This document shows positions 8,696-16,272 of a DNA stretch of 57,827 nucleotides, piece after piece. Numbering within the stretch: position 1 is the stretch's first letter; each line of letters opens with the position of its first letter. The notes beneath the pieces are model-generated. The model made no database searches, was not told where the DNA came from, and worked only from the letters and a program-made list of their open reading frames with translations. A program made the position numbers and the translations under genes. The stretch covers positions 1 to 57,827 of the forward strand of contig JAJDXV010000171.1 in the NCBI GenBank assembly GCA_022823085.1, given 5' to 3'. This stretch comes from Candidatus Poribacteria bacterium. GTDB taxonomy: Bacteria; Poribacteria; WGA-4E; WGA-3G.

Positions 8696-9310
8696 CTATT
8701 GAAATAAAAAAAACATTCCAATGCCACCAATAACCATAAGTATACCCATAACGAGAAAGAAAATACAAGAAGTTAGATTCGTCGCAGCAGCCGAGACTCG
8801 GAAATACTCGTTCATTGCCGCCGCGATCTTTTTAAGGAGTAAACTGTGTCCTCGTTGTTTGACTTTTATCTGTCCAGCTCCCATCCATGACTGAATGGAT
8901 ACTTGTAGGTCGGCTTCAACGGAGGTAAGCAGTATCGTGGAAAGCGTTTCCTCATAGGGTAACTCTAATTTCTGTAAAGATGTAAGGAGTGCATCACGAA
9001 ACGACGTGTCTGTGACCGCGTATGCGACGTAACCTTTCAAGGCAAAACACATCATCACAAGGACAACCGTAAAAATCATGGGGTTTAACCACTTTACTGC
9101 AAATGGGGCAGACCCTGGCAGAAAGAAACCTATTAAGATTCCTGGTGTGAAACTCACAAACATTATTGCAAGCACCCATCTATTTGAGACTAAAAACGGA
9201 CGTTTCGTTAGAATACCTCGCAGCCCGATTGCAAAAAGAAAGATTGCCATGATCCCGAACCAAATTGGAGCCAGAATCGAAAATAGTGTGGTGTAGAAAT
9301 CAGAATCCAT
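8696..9310 (-). CDS. Uncharacterised membrane protein
   Basis: About 204 residues. The start is set at the ATGATG near 9310-9313 because AGGAG lies 4-7 nt upstream; the frame also begins at 9337, directly overlapping the MazF stop. It has TM segments at roughly residues 12-32 (APIWFGIMAIFLFAIGL), 42-65, 75-95 and a C-terminal pair-like stretch (CIFFLVMGILMVIGGIGMFF). Between them lies a soluble region (ALLTSLQKLELPYEE to ISIQSWMGAGQIKVKQRG). I do not recognise the family. It follows mazF closely and may be co-transcribed. Confidence 0.6.
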   Translation of the reverse strand: MDSDFYTTLFSILAPIWFGIMAIFLFAIGLRGILTKRPFLVSNRWVLAIMFVSFTPGILIGFFLPGSAPFAVKWLNPMIFTVVLVMMCFALKGYVAYAVTDTSFRDALLTSLQKLELPYEETLSTILLTSVEADLQVSIQSWMGAGQIKVKQRGHSLLLKKIAAAMNEYFRVSAAATNLTSCIFFLVMGILMVIGGIGMFFLFQ

Positions 9311-9336
9311 CATCAAACTCCTGTTTTCATCCATCA

Positions 9337-9711
9337 TTATAAATTTAACGTATGGCGTAAAGCTGCGTTAACTTTTTCCATTGGCATCCAACCGATAACA
9401 CGCTCAATGGTTGATTCAACAACTGTGGCAAGATTATCGGTCATCACTACCGAATCCATGATTAATCCAGATTGTTGTCCCTCCGGTGTGGCAACTAAAA
9501 TGGTGACACGACTTGGGTGCCCAGCACGCGACATGTTAGTGGTAATCATCGCCACAACCAGTTGGGGTAAACCTGTTTGTAGATTATCCGCTTGAACGAT
9601 TAACCCGGGACGTAGTTTAGCTGTGTATAAATTGGAATCTGGAAAACGTGATAAAATGACTTCACCGCGTTTGTAACTTGGCTTTCTCCTCATCATAGTT
9701 GTCATAGACAT
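9337..9711 (-). CDS. mazF: MazF/PemK-family toxin (endoribonuclease)
   Basis: A 124-residue MazF-fold protein. Visible signature: RGEVILSRFPDSN (strand 1 and loop), KLRPGLIVQADN (the conserved R-P arrangement), then VVAMITTNMSRAG and GLIMDSVVMTDNL (the K/S-x-V-x-x-D strand). The C-terminus has the final helix (ALRHTL). MazF enzymes cleave mRNA at short motifs, inhibiting translation. The start is ambiguous among ATGs at 9711, 9705, 9696 and 9693; all lie inside the end of the upstream gene, a 19-50 bp overlap typical of antitoxin-toxin pairs. The likely antitoxin is the upstream 131-residue protein. Confidence 0.88.
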   Translation of the reverse strand: MSMTTMMRRKPSYKRGEVILSRFPDSNLYTAKLRPGLIVQADNLQTGLPQLVVAMITTNMSRAGHPSRVTILVATPEGQQSGLIMDSVVMTDNLATVVESTIERVIGWMPMEKVNAALRHTLNL

Positions 9712-10057
9712 TCATTTCCGGACTTTCCCAATCTTCAGCAAAGGATGCAAGGCGTGCCCGCATTTCTGCCGCTTGGGCTTCGTCAATACCGCGCTCGCGT
9801 AAATCTATATTGCCTATTGCTCCAAGCATAACTGCTGGATTAATGTGTACACGGACAACTTCAAAACCTGCTTTTCGGATATCCAATAGGGCGGAAGTAA
9901 TGGCAGACTCCAGTGAAAACGCTTCACGGTGAAAGTGAATTTGGGGCACCCCCTCAACTGTAGCAATAGTTCCGTCATCAAAAATACTGTAGAACCGATC
10001 GACTTCTTCTTCATTCGGATCAGTTGTTAAAACGAGTGTGAATTCATATATTCTCAT
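9662..10057 (-). CDS. Putative chimeric antitoxin for MazF
   Basis: A 131-residue protein from the ATG at 10057 (AAAGGAAAAATTGACC upstream). Residues 1-70 (MRIYEFTLVLTTDP, HREAFSLESAITSALLDIRK) look like the N-terminal domain of a bacterial HTH-regulator family that carries an HTH after this domain. Here no HTH follows. Instead the tail (SFAEDWESPEMNVYDNYDEE) looks like an antitoxin C-terminal toxin-neutralising segment: acidic and aromatic, with the W-x-S-P-E-M pattern. It overlaps mazF, as antitoxins do. The role is inferred from tail and position; DNA binding is uncertain because the HTH seems lost. Confidence 0.65.
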   Translation of the reverse strand: MRIYEFTLVLTTDPNEEEVDRFYSIFDDGTIATVEGVPQIHFHREAFSLESAITSALLDIRKAGFEVVRVHINPAVMLGAIGNIDLRERGIDEAQAAEMRARLASFAEDWESPEMNVYDNYDEEKAKLQTR

Positions 10058-10073
10058 GGTCAATTTTTCCTTT

Positions 10074-10215
10074 ATTAGACATTATAACGATTTACAAAAG
10101 TTGCCTTTTCGTAGCCATAGACTTCATACGAATATATCGTAGGGGCGAGGTTGCCTCGCCCGATTAAATAGATAAAAACGCACACACACTTAAACTATTA
10201 TAATGTCTATTGATT
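10074..10215. mobile_element. MITE-like element, copy A (about 140 bp)
   Basis: The left end ATTAGACATTATAACGATTT (10074-10093) and the right end, as reverse complement AATCAATAGACATTATAATA (from 10215 down), form imperfect terminal inverted repeats with an exact 11-bp core, AGACATTATAA. A related element with matching ends is at 48176-48354. It encodes nothing and contains the GGGCGAGG palindrome at 10143-10161. Confidence 0.55.
10143..10161. repeat. REP-like palindrome GGGCGAGG-TTG-CCTCGCCC
   Basis: A perfect 8-bp stem with a 3-nt loop, flanked by GTAG on the left. A variant, GGATGAGG-TGA-CCTCGTCC flanked by GTAG/CTAC, lies at 48627-48652; the arms differ but still pair. It resembles dispersed intergenic REP elements. 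Confidence 0.6.
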
Positions 10216-10318
10216 ATCTTATTGCTTCGCGTATTTCCCGCGAATGCCGTTTTTTAATAGCGTTTCGTCATACTCAGGACGCAGTTCATACATCCTAATT
10301 AGTTAACGAATAACCCAA
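10216..10318. other. Intergenic, nothing further recognised
   Basis: The stretch between MITE copy A and the lipoprotein gene at 10319 holds no frame, hairpin with T-run or promoter that I can defend. Confidence 0.4.
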
Positions 10319-10639
10319 TTAATCTTCAAGCGTAAGGCTTTTATCTACACTTTCAGCATCCCAGTTTATATTGAATCTATAGTATTTATTAACAGCTATA
10401 CTAAAAGGGCTACCATCACAGGCAAGTAATACTTTAACTATTAGCATATTGAATTCTATAAACGCATCTCCGTTTTTAATTTCAAAACGACAACTATCTC
10501 CCAATCGATCACCATATTCTCTTTCGAGCATTTTCAGAACTTCAGGTTTACCGTGTTCTATAATCTCTTGTTCGCTTAAGGGTTGTGTTGAGCAACTCAA
10601 AACTGCAATCAATAGAACGAAAAGAAAAAATAATCTCAT
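10319..10639 (-). CDS. Small lipoprotein, unknown function
   Basis: A 106-residue protein with a lipoprotein signal peptide: MRLFFLFVLLIAVLSC, lipobox L-S-C at about residue 16, then a short polar stretch (STQPLSEQEIIEHGK). The mature part of about 90 residues has mixed helix (EVLKMLEREYGDRLG) and strands (CRFEIKNGDAFIEFN), with two further cysteines that could form a disulfide. No family was recognised. AGAGGCAAA precedes the ATG. It appears to be a single gene; the 3-prime side is AT-rich without a clear terminator. Confidence 0.65.
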   Translation of the reverse strand: MRLFFLFVLLIAVLSCSTQPLSEQEIIEHGKPEVLKMLEREYGDRLGDSCRFEIKNGDAFIEFNMLIVKVLLACDGSPFSIAVNKYYRFNINWDAESVDKSLTLED

Positions 10640-10751
10640 TTTGCCTCTTGAACCTCAACTAATCTATGCCCCATCCCCCAACTCACTACTCGAAAGGTCT
10701 TTTGGCTTACAGGACACATTTTTACGTTTGACTTGACGATACGGGAGCGGT

Positions 10752-10961
10752 TTAAGCGGCACTGACTTTCGCCTCAAACTTCCGGATTACTGATTTCAAA
10801 CTCGGTTGAGGAGACTCGAAGTACAACTCCAATGCTTCTATCAGATTGTCCAAAGCCGATTCTTCACTTTCACCTTGGCTTGCAATATCAACTTCTAAAC
10901 ATTGCGCAATAAACCAGTCGTCTTCTTGCCAGATACTTGCCGTAAAAGTTTGATTCTTCAT
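10752..10961 (-). CDS. HicB-like antitoxin-type protein, orphan
   Basis: A 69-residue protein starting MKNQTFTASIWQEDDWFIAQ at 10961, with AAAGGAAAA upstream. It shows the HicB partial RNase-H fold: strand-turn-strand with W-F-I-A-Q-C-L-E-V-D, then A-S-Q-G-E-S-E-E-S-A-L-D-N-L-I-E-A-L-E-L-Y helix. Full HicB antitoxins neutralise HicA RNases and often carry a C-terminal DNA-binding domain; this one lacks that domain, and no HicA frame flanks it. It is a common short solitary HicB form. Confidence 0.75.
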   Translation of the reverse strand: MKNQTFTASIWQEDDWFIAQCLEVDIASQGESEESALDNLIEALELYFESPQPSLKSVIRKFEAKVSAA

Positions 10962-11056
10962 TTTCGATTTTCCTTTCTCCAAATTTCAGATAACAGTACA
11001 TGTCCCTTCGCATACATTACTGGGTGTTTCTGAAATCTCAATTTCACCATCGCGAT

Positions 11057-11884
11057 CTACGCCTCAGATTCGTTAATCTTATTGTAGATGTCGGTGCCCA
11101 TATCGACTAATTTCTCGCGGATTTCATCCCAATCGTCCCGATCCTTTCTGCCTTTGTCAAGTACAGGAAATTGTACCCTTATCTGCTTGGGCGAATCGTT
11201 ATACTCGTAAGGATAGTTTGATTCTGGAAATAACGCCATAATTGTGTCTCTGCGTTCCAGTCGATCTTTTCCTTGGAAGTACACTTGAATATAGCATCGT
11301 TGATTGGTAATAAAGAGACAAACTGATATGTTACGAATGGTTTTACATATCCAACCTTCGTTACTGATAGGTACCTGTCTTCCTGCAAATAGTTCGCCGA
11401 ATTCACCGTCGCGAATCGGTGCCCAGAATTCGCTATACCCACCTTCAACTCTCTTCTCGATTTGAATATCTATTGCAGGGCCAACGACGTGATGGAACGA
11501 CAGTTCCTTATGTGAATTGGCTTGTGCTTGAATGAGATACCAATCAATCGTGCTGTCCTCGTCGCGCAGTCTACACGTGACGATCATCAGATCCTCAAAG
11601 TCTTCCGCCACTAAGACAGCCACATCCGCTTTTTTCAAGCGCGCGTAAGCCTCAAGTCTTCCCCAATGATCCCAATCTGCCTTACCAAACTGGTTTTCGA
11701 CGACAAGTGTGCCATCTTCACCGATAGCGACAATGTCTGCCCGGCGCGTGCCAACATTGGATTCTGTCTCAGGATCCTCGAAACTTCCGACTTTGAGTTC
11801 ATCAAGGTTCTCAGCAAGATCAGTAGAGAAATCTTCTTCTCGTGTGTAGATTGATGAAAGTGGTATTGTTGTTTGAAGGTTCAT
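11057..11884 (-). CDS. DUF4268-type protein with PD-(D/E)XK-like nuclease fold
   Basis: A 275-residue soluble protein. Near residues 48-66 it has R-R-A-D-I-V-A-I-G, then T-L-V-V-E-N-Q-F-G-K, which looks like the D...E-x-N/K core of the restriction-endonuclease-like fold (Asp in ADIV, Glu in VVEN). The helix G-R-L-E-A-Y-A-R follows. The C-terminal half (residues 170-275, ending DDWDEIREKLVDMGTDIYNK) matches the DUF4268 type. It probably binds or cleaves nucleic acid, possibly in defence. Its ATG overlaps the stop of the small upstream gene by 4 nt (ATGA), so the two are translationally coupled. Confidence 0.7.
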   Translation of the reverse strand: MNLQTTIPLSSIYTREEDFSTDLAENLDELKVGSFEDPETESNVGTRRADIVAIGEDGTLVVENQFGKADWDHWGRLEAYARLKKADVAVLVAEDFEDLMIVTCRLRDEDSTIDWYLIQAQANSHKELSFHHVVGPAIDIQIEKRVEGGYSEFWAPIRDGEFGELFAGRQVPISNEGWICKTIRNISVCLFITNQRCYIQVYFQGKDRLERRDTIMALFPESNYPYEYNDSPKQIRVQFPVLDKGRKDRDDWDEIREKLVDMGTDIYNKINESEA

Positions 11885-12123
11885 TGCCGCGCCTCAATAA
11901 TTGTTTCTGAGACAGGTTCCCCTTTGACCTCAATGAGTTCCCGTTCAATCGTGGCAGGGACATGAGATTTCTTCACCTCTTTAACTAAGCCTTGCGATAG
12001 CAGCACTTGATGAAATACTGCCAGTTTATCAGCTCCGTCTTGCTCTCTCAATAGCTTCCGTAAGTGATGCCGATCAGTCGGACTTAATGTTTTTATGGCT
12101 TCTGCGATGTCTTGCATCCGCAT
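11881..12123 (-). CDS. Small antitoxin-like protein coupled to DUF4268 gene
   Basis: An 80-residue protein. I choose the ATG at 12123 since GGGAGG sits 6 nt upstream (the frame extends 9 codons further). The N-terminal half is a helical pair (MQDIAEAIKTLSPTDRHHLR). The C-terminal tail (ERELIEVKGEPVSETIIEAR) is the sort of extended segment found in antitoxins that partner PIN-type toxins. Yet the next gene is a nuclease-fold DUF4268 protein, overlapping by 4 nt. It may regulate or inhibit that protein. Family-level identification is uncertain. Confidence 0.6.
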   Translation of the reverse strand: MRMQDIAEAIKTLSPTDRHHLRKLLREQDGADKLAVFHQVLLSQGLVKEVKKSHVPATIERELIEVKGEPVSETIIEARQ

Positions 12124-12150
12124 TGTTTGCCTCCCTATTATCTCACGCAA

Positions 12151-15100
12151 CTAAAAGTCCAAACTCACGCCCATCATAACCAAACGTGGTGAACTCCATG
12201 ACAACGGATGTGAATGCTTCTGACTGGTGAGCGGGATACCATATCGGTCATACGTCACTGCATCCAAGATATCGTCAAGGTTTCTTGTATTGAAAATGTT
12301 CCGAATGTCCACGAAGAGCGTGTAGACCAACCCGCCAATCCGACTCCGTTTGCTGATAAGTGCGTCAACATTGTAAGTCGGTGGATAACGCTTCGAGTTG
12401 ATTTCGGGTTTGATCGGCGCGCTCGGATTCGGCGTATACGGTAAACCGCTGCCGTAGTTGCCGATCAGGTTAATAGCGGCATCAAATGGTAGTTGAATGT
12501 CCAACGTACCAGAAAGGACATGACGTTGATCCCACGCTAACGGATGGCTCTCGGTGACTTCGGGTTGCTGTCGGTAATAGGTGAGGTAACCGAGATTTCG
12601 GGTTGACCCTTTCCCCTTCGCGACAGAGTAGGTATAGTTGAGCATGCCGGAGACAGGGAACCTGCCTGTCCGCCACTTGCGGATTGACACTTCAAACCCT
12701 TGCACCCGTCCGTAGATGTCGTTAATAAAGTAACTGTAGTCATTGGTAATATCGACATGCACACTACTGACGAGATTATCGATATCCTTGCTAAATCCGG
12801 TGAGGTCCACCGTTAGATCGTCGGTGAATTGCTGGATGATCCCGACCTCATAAGCGACCGTTTTCTCCGGTTCTAAGTCGGGGTTCCCCTTTCTACGGAT
12901 CGCGCCTCGCATATCAAAATTAAGATTCTCGTAAAGGTCATCTCCTTGCGGAACCTGATAGTAGTGTCCGTAAGTGAAGTGCAGTTTCGCGCGCGCCGTA
13001 ATCGGAAACGAGATACCCAGACGCGGTGCAACCGTATGTTTCGTAGAAGCCTCAACCGGGTCTTTGATGACCGGAAGCCCAACTTTATAGGTGTCTTTAT
13101 CGAGTTTGATTGTACCGTCATCGTTGAGTTCAAGCGGGTCCAGCGGGTCCGCAGGGAAAACACCATCCGGATTGTACATCTCGTATCGTAAGCCAGCGTT
13201 GACAATCATACCAGCGTATTCCATCTTGTCTTGGGCATAGATACTCAGTGAACTCGGTGTTACATCATAGTACTCCACGTAGAGGTTGGTGCTGCCGTAG
13301 TTTGTTGCACCGAGGTTATAGATGTCATACACTGAGAGATCGACACCTGTCTGGATGAGATGATTCGCTGTGATCTGGCTTGCAAAATCGCCTTTAAGTA
13401 TGGAGGTCGTCGCCTCACGGGTTGTCCAGCTGTTGTCGTCTCCTGCGACGAAGTAGGTGGTATCGTTGTACGCCTGCTGTAATGGATTCCTGATTCTACC
13501 TTCCGCTTGGTTCTGTTCAAACGATTTTTCGGGGTCCCAAGCATTTTCATCGAATGTTTTGTTCAGCGGATCCCAAACTTTTCCGGGCTGATGACTCTCA
13601 ACCGCACGACGGAATTGCCCAAAAGTCAAGGTATAGAAGGTCCCAGAGTTGATATTATGTGAGAGTCGGAAGGAGAGACTGCGTGCGTCTCTTGTACCGA
13701 CCGGAATTGCGCTGGGCCAGAATCGGGCACTACCTCCGTAGGAGTTGTTTTCCCGTTGATCAAAAAGTCCGCTTGCAAAAAGTTTGATGCTCGGTGTCAC
13801 TTCAAATTTCATCTTACCCTGCAGCGTATATCCTGTTCCACCACTATGAGGCAGATAACTCTCATCGCGTCGCAACTGGCTGGCGAAGGAGAAGGTTAAT
13901 CGGTTGCCCAATATCGGTCCGCTGAGCGAGAATTCACCGATATGGCTTGGCGAGAGGTCATACGCTTTCGTGTCGTTGAAGAGGCCACTGTATTGGTTCA
14001 AATCGACAACGTAGCCATCTAAGAGCGTGACCTGTTTCTTCTCATAGTCGATAACAGTGCCATCAGCGTCCTTGTAGGGTTGGCGTGCCATAATCGTTTC
14101 ACCGGTATCAGGATCGATTTTCGGCGCATCTGTTTCAGTATCTATCACCGGTTGAAGTGGGTTTTCGGTTCTGTCTGCATAGACACCAGGAGCAATTTCC
14201 GTGAAGATGATCTGTTCGTCACCTTCTCGTGCTGCCAACTCTGCAACTGTCGTGTCGTCGCCGCGGTAAGGGGTCTGATAATCATAGGGTTGCCCGAAGA
14301 AAATACCTCTGAAGGGTTCAATTGCGACGGGTCGGAATCCGTTATCGGGGTCTAACCAAGGACCGTACAACGGGTCGCCGTGATGTGTACCCCACTGTCC
14401 GACACGGTATCGGATTCTACCAGAAAACCTGTTTGAACCCGCTTTCGTGATGAGGTTAACGATACCAGACTGAGCATCGCCGTATTCGGCATTGAAACCT
14501 CCGGTGATGACTTCCATCTGCTCAAGCGCATTCGTATTGATATTGAGTCCCAAACTTCTACCGATCGGATCATTAATCGGTATACCGTCAATAAGGTATT
14601 TCACCTCCATTGACCTTCCGCCACGGACATGGAGCGTACCACTTGAGTTAAGCACCGAAACACCCGGCAGCGTCTGAAGAATCCCATTCACGGTGTCGCG
14701 AGGCATCGCTTCAATATCTTCCGCTTCAATAATTCGTGTCGTCTGCGTGACATCCTTCTTAATCAGCGGTTTGACCGCCGTCACTGTTATCCCTTCAAGC
14801 ACGACAGCCTCGGACGGCTTCAAAGCGAAATCTAACGTCGTCGTGAGTCCGGCGAGCACTTTCGCGCCTGCCACGGTTTCGGTGCCGTACCGGTTCAGTT
14901 CAACTTTTACGTCATAACCACCGGGTGGAATGTTCGTCATAACGTAATAACCGGCATCGTTTGTCGTCGCGGTGCTGCTGGTTCCGACGATTGTTACCGT
15001 GACATTCGCGAGCGGTTCATTCGTCTCTTCACTGGTAATTATACCCGAAATTTTACCAGTGATAGCAGCCGAGAGATCAAAGTTACCTGTTATCGTTATT

Positions 15101-15189
15101 AACACAGCGATTATCAAAACAGATAGCGTTTTGATAAGACTTGAAGATTTCCGAAATCGGTTGCTAAAGATCTTTAGAATATTATTCAT
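12151..15189 (-). CDS. TonB-dependent outer-membrane receptor
   Basis: A 1012-residue protein. A signal or anchor segment lies at about residues 20-40 (SVLIIAVLITITGNFDLSAA). A carboxypeptidase-regulatory-like beta domain follows at about 44-130 (GKISGIITSEETNEPLANVT, NDAGYYVMTNIPPGGYDVKV). The plug is at about 140-255 (LQTLPGV, HVRGGRSMEVKYLIDGIPIN, EYGDAQSGIVNLITKAG), and the rest forms a 22-strand barrel ending in the outer-membrane signature ...VSLDF. This architecture is SusC/Oar-like and imports large substrates using TonB energy. It has its own promoter inside the recO 3-prime end. No SusD partner lies beside it. Confidence 0.95.
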   Translation of the reverse strand: MNNILKIFSNRFRKSSSLIKTLSVLIIAVLITITGNFDLSAAITGKISGIITSEETNEPLANVTVTIVGTSSTATTNDAGYYVMTNIPPGGYDVKVELNRYGTETVAGAKVLAGLTTTLDFALKPSEAVVLEGITVTAVKPLIKKDVTQTTRIIEAEDIEAMPRDTVNGILQTLPGVSVLNSSGTLHVRGGRSMEVKYLIDGIPINDPIGRSLGLNINTNALEQMEVITGGFNAEYGDAQSGIVNLITKAGSNRFSGRIRYRVGQWGTHHGDPLYGPWLDPDNGFRPVAIEPFRGIFFGQPYDYQTPYRGDDTTVAELAAREGDEQIIFTEIAPGVYADRTENPLQPVIDTETDAPKIDPDTGETIMARQPYKDADGTVIDYEKKQVTLLDGYVVDLNQYSGLFNDTKAYDLSPSHIGEFSLSGPILGNRLTFSFASQLRRDESYLPHSGGTGYTLQGKMKFEVTPSIKLFASGLFDQRENNSYGGSARFWPSAIPVGTRDARSLSFRLSHNINSGTFYTLTFGQFRRAVESHQPGKVWDPLNKTFDENAWDPEKSFEQNQAEGRIRNPLQQAYNDTTYFVAGDDNSWTTREATTSILKGDFASQITANHLIQTGVDLSVYDIYNLGATNYGSTNLYVEYYDVTPSSLSIYAQDKMEYAGMIVNAGLRYEMYNPDGVFPADPLDPLELNDDGTIKLDKDTYKVGLPVIKDPVEASTKHTVAPRLGISFPITARAKLHFTYGHYYQVPQGDDLYENLNFDMRGAIRRKGNPDLEPEKTVAYEVGIIQQFTDDLTVDLTGFSKDIDNLVSSVHVDITNDYSYFINDIYGRVQGFEVSIRKWRTGRFPVSGMLNYTYSVAKGKGSTRNLGYLTYYRQQPEVTESHPLAWDQRHVLSGTLDIQLPFDAAINLIGNYGSGLPYTPNPSAPIKPEINSKRYPPTYNVDALISKRSRIGGLVYTLFVDIRNIFNTRNLDDILDAVTYDRYGIPLTSQKHSHPLSWSSPRLVMMGVSLDF

Positions 15190-15263
15190 GTTTCATAACT
15201 CCTTACGACTTGCATTGAATGCCGTTGGCTTATACGCGTAGACCTCGTTTGAAGCGTTGCGAC

Positions 15264-15293
15264 ATTATAAGAGCAATTATAATACATTTTCAA
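15264..15293 (-). promoter_or_regulatory. Promoter for the TonB-dependent receptor
   Basis: On the minus strand TTGAAA (15288-15293) and TATAAT (15264-15269) are 18 nt apart, 75 nt upstream of the receptor ATG and overlapping the last codons of recO. Confidence 0.6.
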
Positions 15294-16062
15294 TAAATTT
15301 GAGACTTTTTAAACGCCGTTCGGTATAATATTCAATAAAACTACCGAGAACACGTTTAAGTTCCGTATGATTACCCGTGGATGCGCGGATGCGGTTGAAC
15401 TGTTCCCATTCGGCTCTCCGAAGCATCTTCAGCAACTCGCAGCTACCGGGTGTGATCGCAAAAGCAGCACCGTCTCGGTTTTTACAATTCGCGCAAAGTA
15501 CACCACCGTAGCGGACACTAAACCCCATACCGAAATTGCGGGCTGCACCACCGTTCTCATTAATGGGCAAACGGTTCATAGGTGAACTGCAATGCACGCA
15601 TTGCAAGAGTTCGGGTCCATAGCCTGCGCAGTCGAGAAACTTGATTTCAAATCCTCTCGCGAGCAGCGGAACATCGTCGGCATCGACTAAAAATTGATAG
15701 GTGGTCCGGAGTAAGTCGAAAATTTCGGGGCTGGTGATACCTTCCGAGGCAATGCTATCTACGAGTTCCGCGAAATAGCAGCCGTAGGTGATACGCGCGA
15801 AATCGGAACGCATTGCATCGAATCCATTAATCAGGTTGAAATCGGTAATGTTTTGCAACTCGCGATTTTCGCGGTATTGAAAGATGAGAGTACCATGGTT
15901 GAGGAGTTCTAAGCTCCCGCCGAGTCGACTTTTTGGACTTTTGACACCGTAAGCGACCGCCTTGATTTTCCCAAAGTCAGGCGTGTAAAAGGTAATAATT
16001 TTATGGAATTCTTTAAGAGGAAAGGTGCGAATGATAATCGCTTCGGTTTTTTGGGCTGCCAT
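15277..16062 (-). CDS. recO: DNA repair protein RecO
   Basis: A 261-residue protein in the RecFOR recombination pathway, which loads RecA onto SSB-coated gaps. The N-terminal OB fold is visible (EAIIIRTFPLKEFHKIITFY, then GKIKAVAYGVKSPKSRLGGS with L-E-L-L-N-H-G). The helical middle is followed by a zinc-binding pair of cysteines (QCVHC and LCANC) and the C-terminal helices (LKRVLGSFIEYYTERRLKSL). Length is typical. It begins 37 nt downstream of the tRNA-Pro gene on the same strand, so tRNA processing may release the recO message. Confidence 0.93.
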   Translation of the reverse strand: MAAQKTEAIIIRTFPLKEFHKIITFYTPDFGKIKAVAYGVKSPKSRLGGSLELLNHGTLIFQYRENRELQNITDFNLINGFDAMRSDFARITYGCYFAELVDSIASEGITSPEIFDLLRTTYQFLVDADDVPLLARGFEIKFLDCAGYGPELLQCVHCSSPMNRLPINENGGAARNFGMGFSVRYGGVLCANCKNRDGAAFAITPGSCELLKMLRRAEWEQFNRIRASTGNHTELKRVLGSFIEYYTERRLKSLKFIENVL

Positions 16063-16098
16063 GGTGTTAGGTATGCGTGTTGTGCATTGCGGGGAAAA

Positions 16099-16173
<75 letters not shown>

Positions 16174-16272
16174 TTCTTATACTTATAATTATACCTTACT
16201 TTGATGGGCATTGTCAAATTAATATCAATTTTCGTAACATTTGGAAGAAACCGTTGCTGATAATATCAGGAT

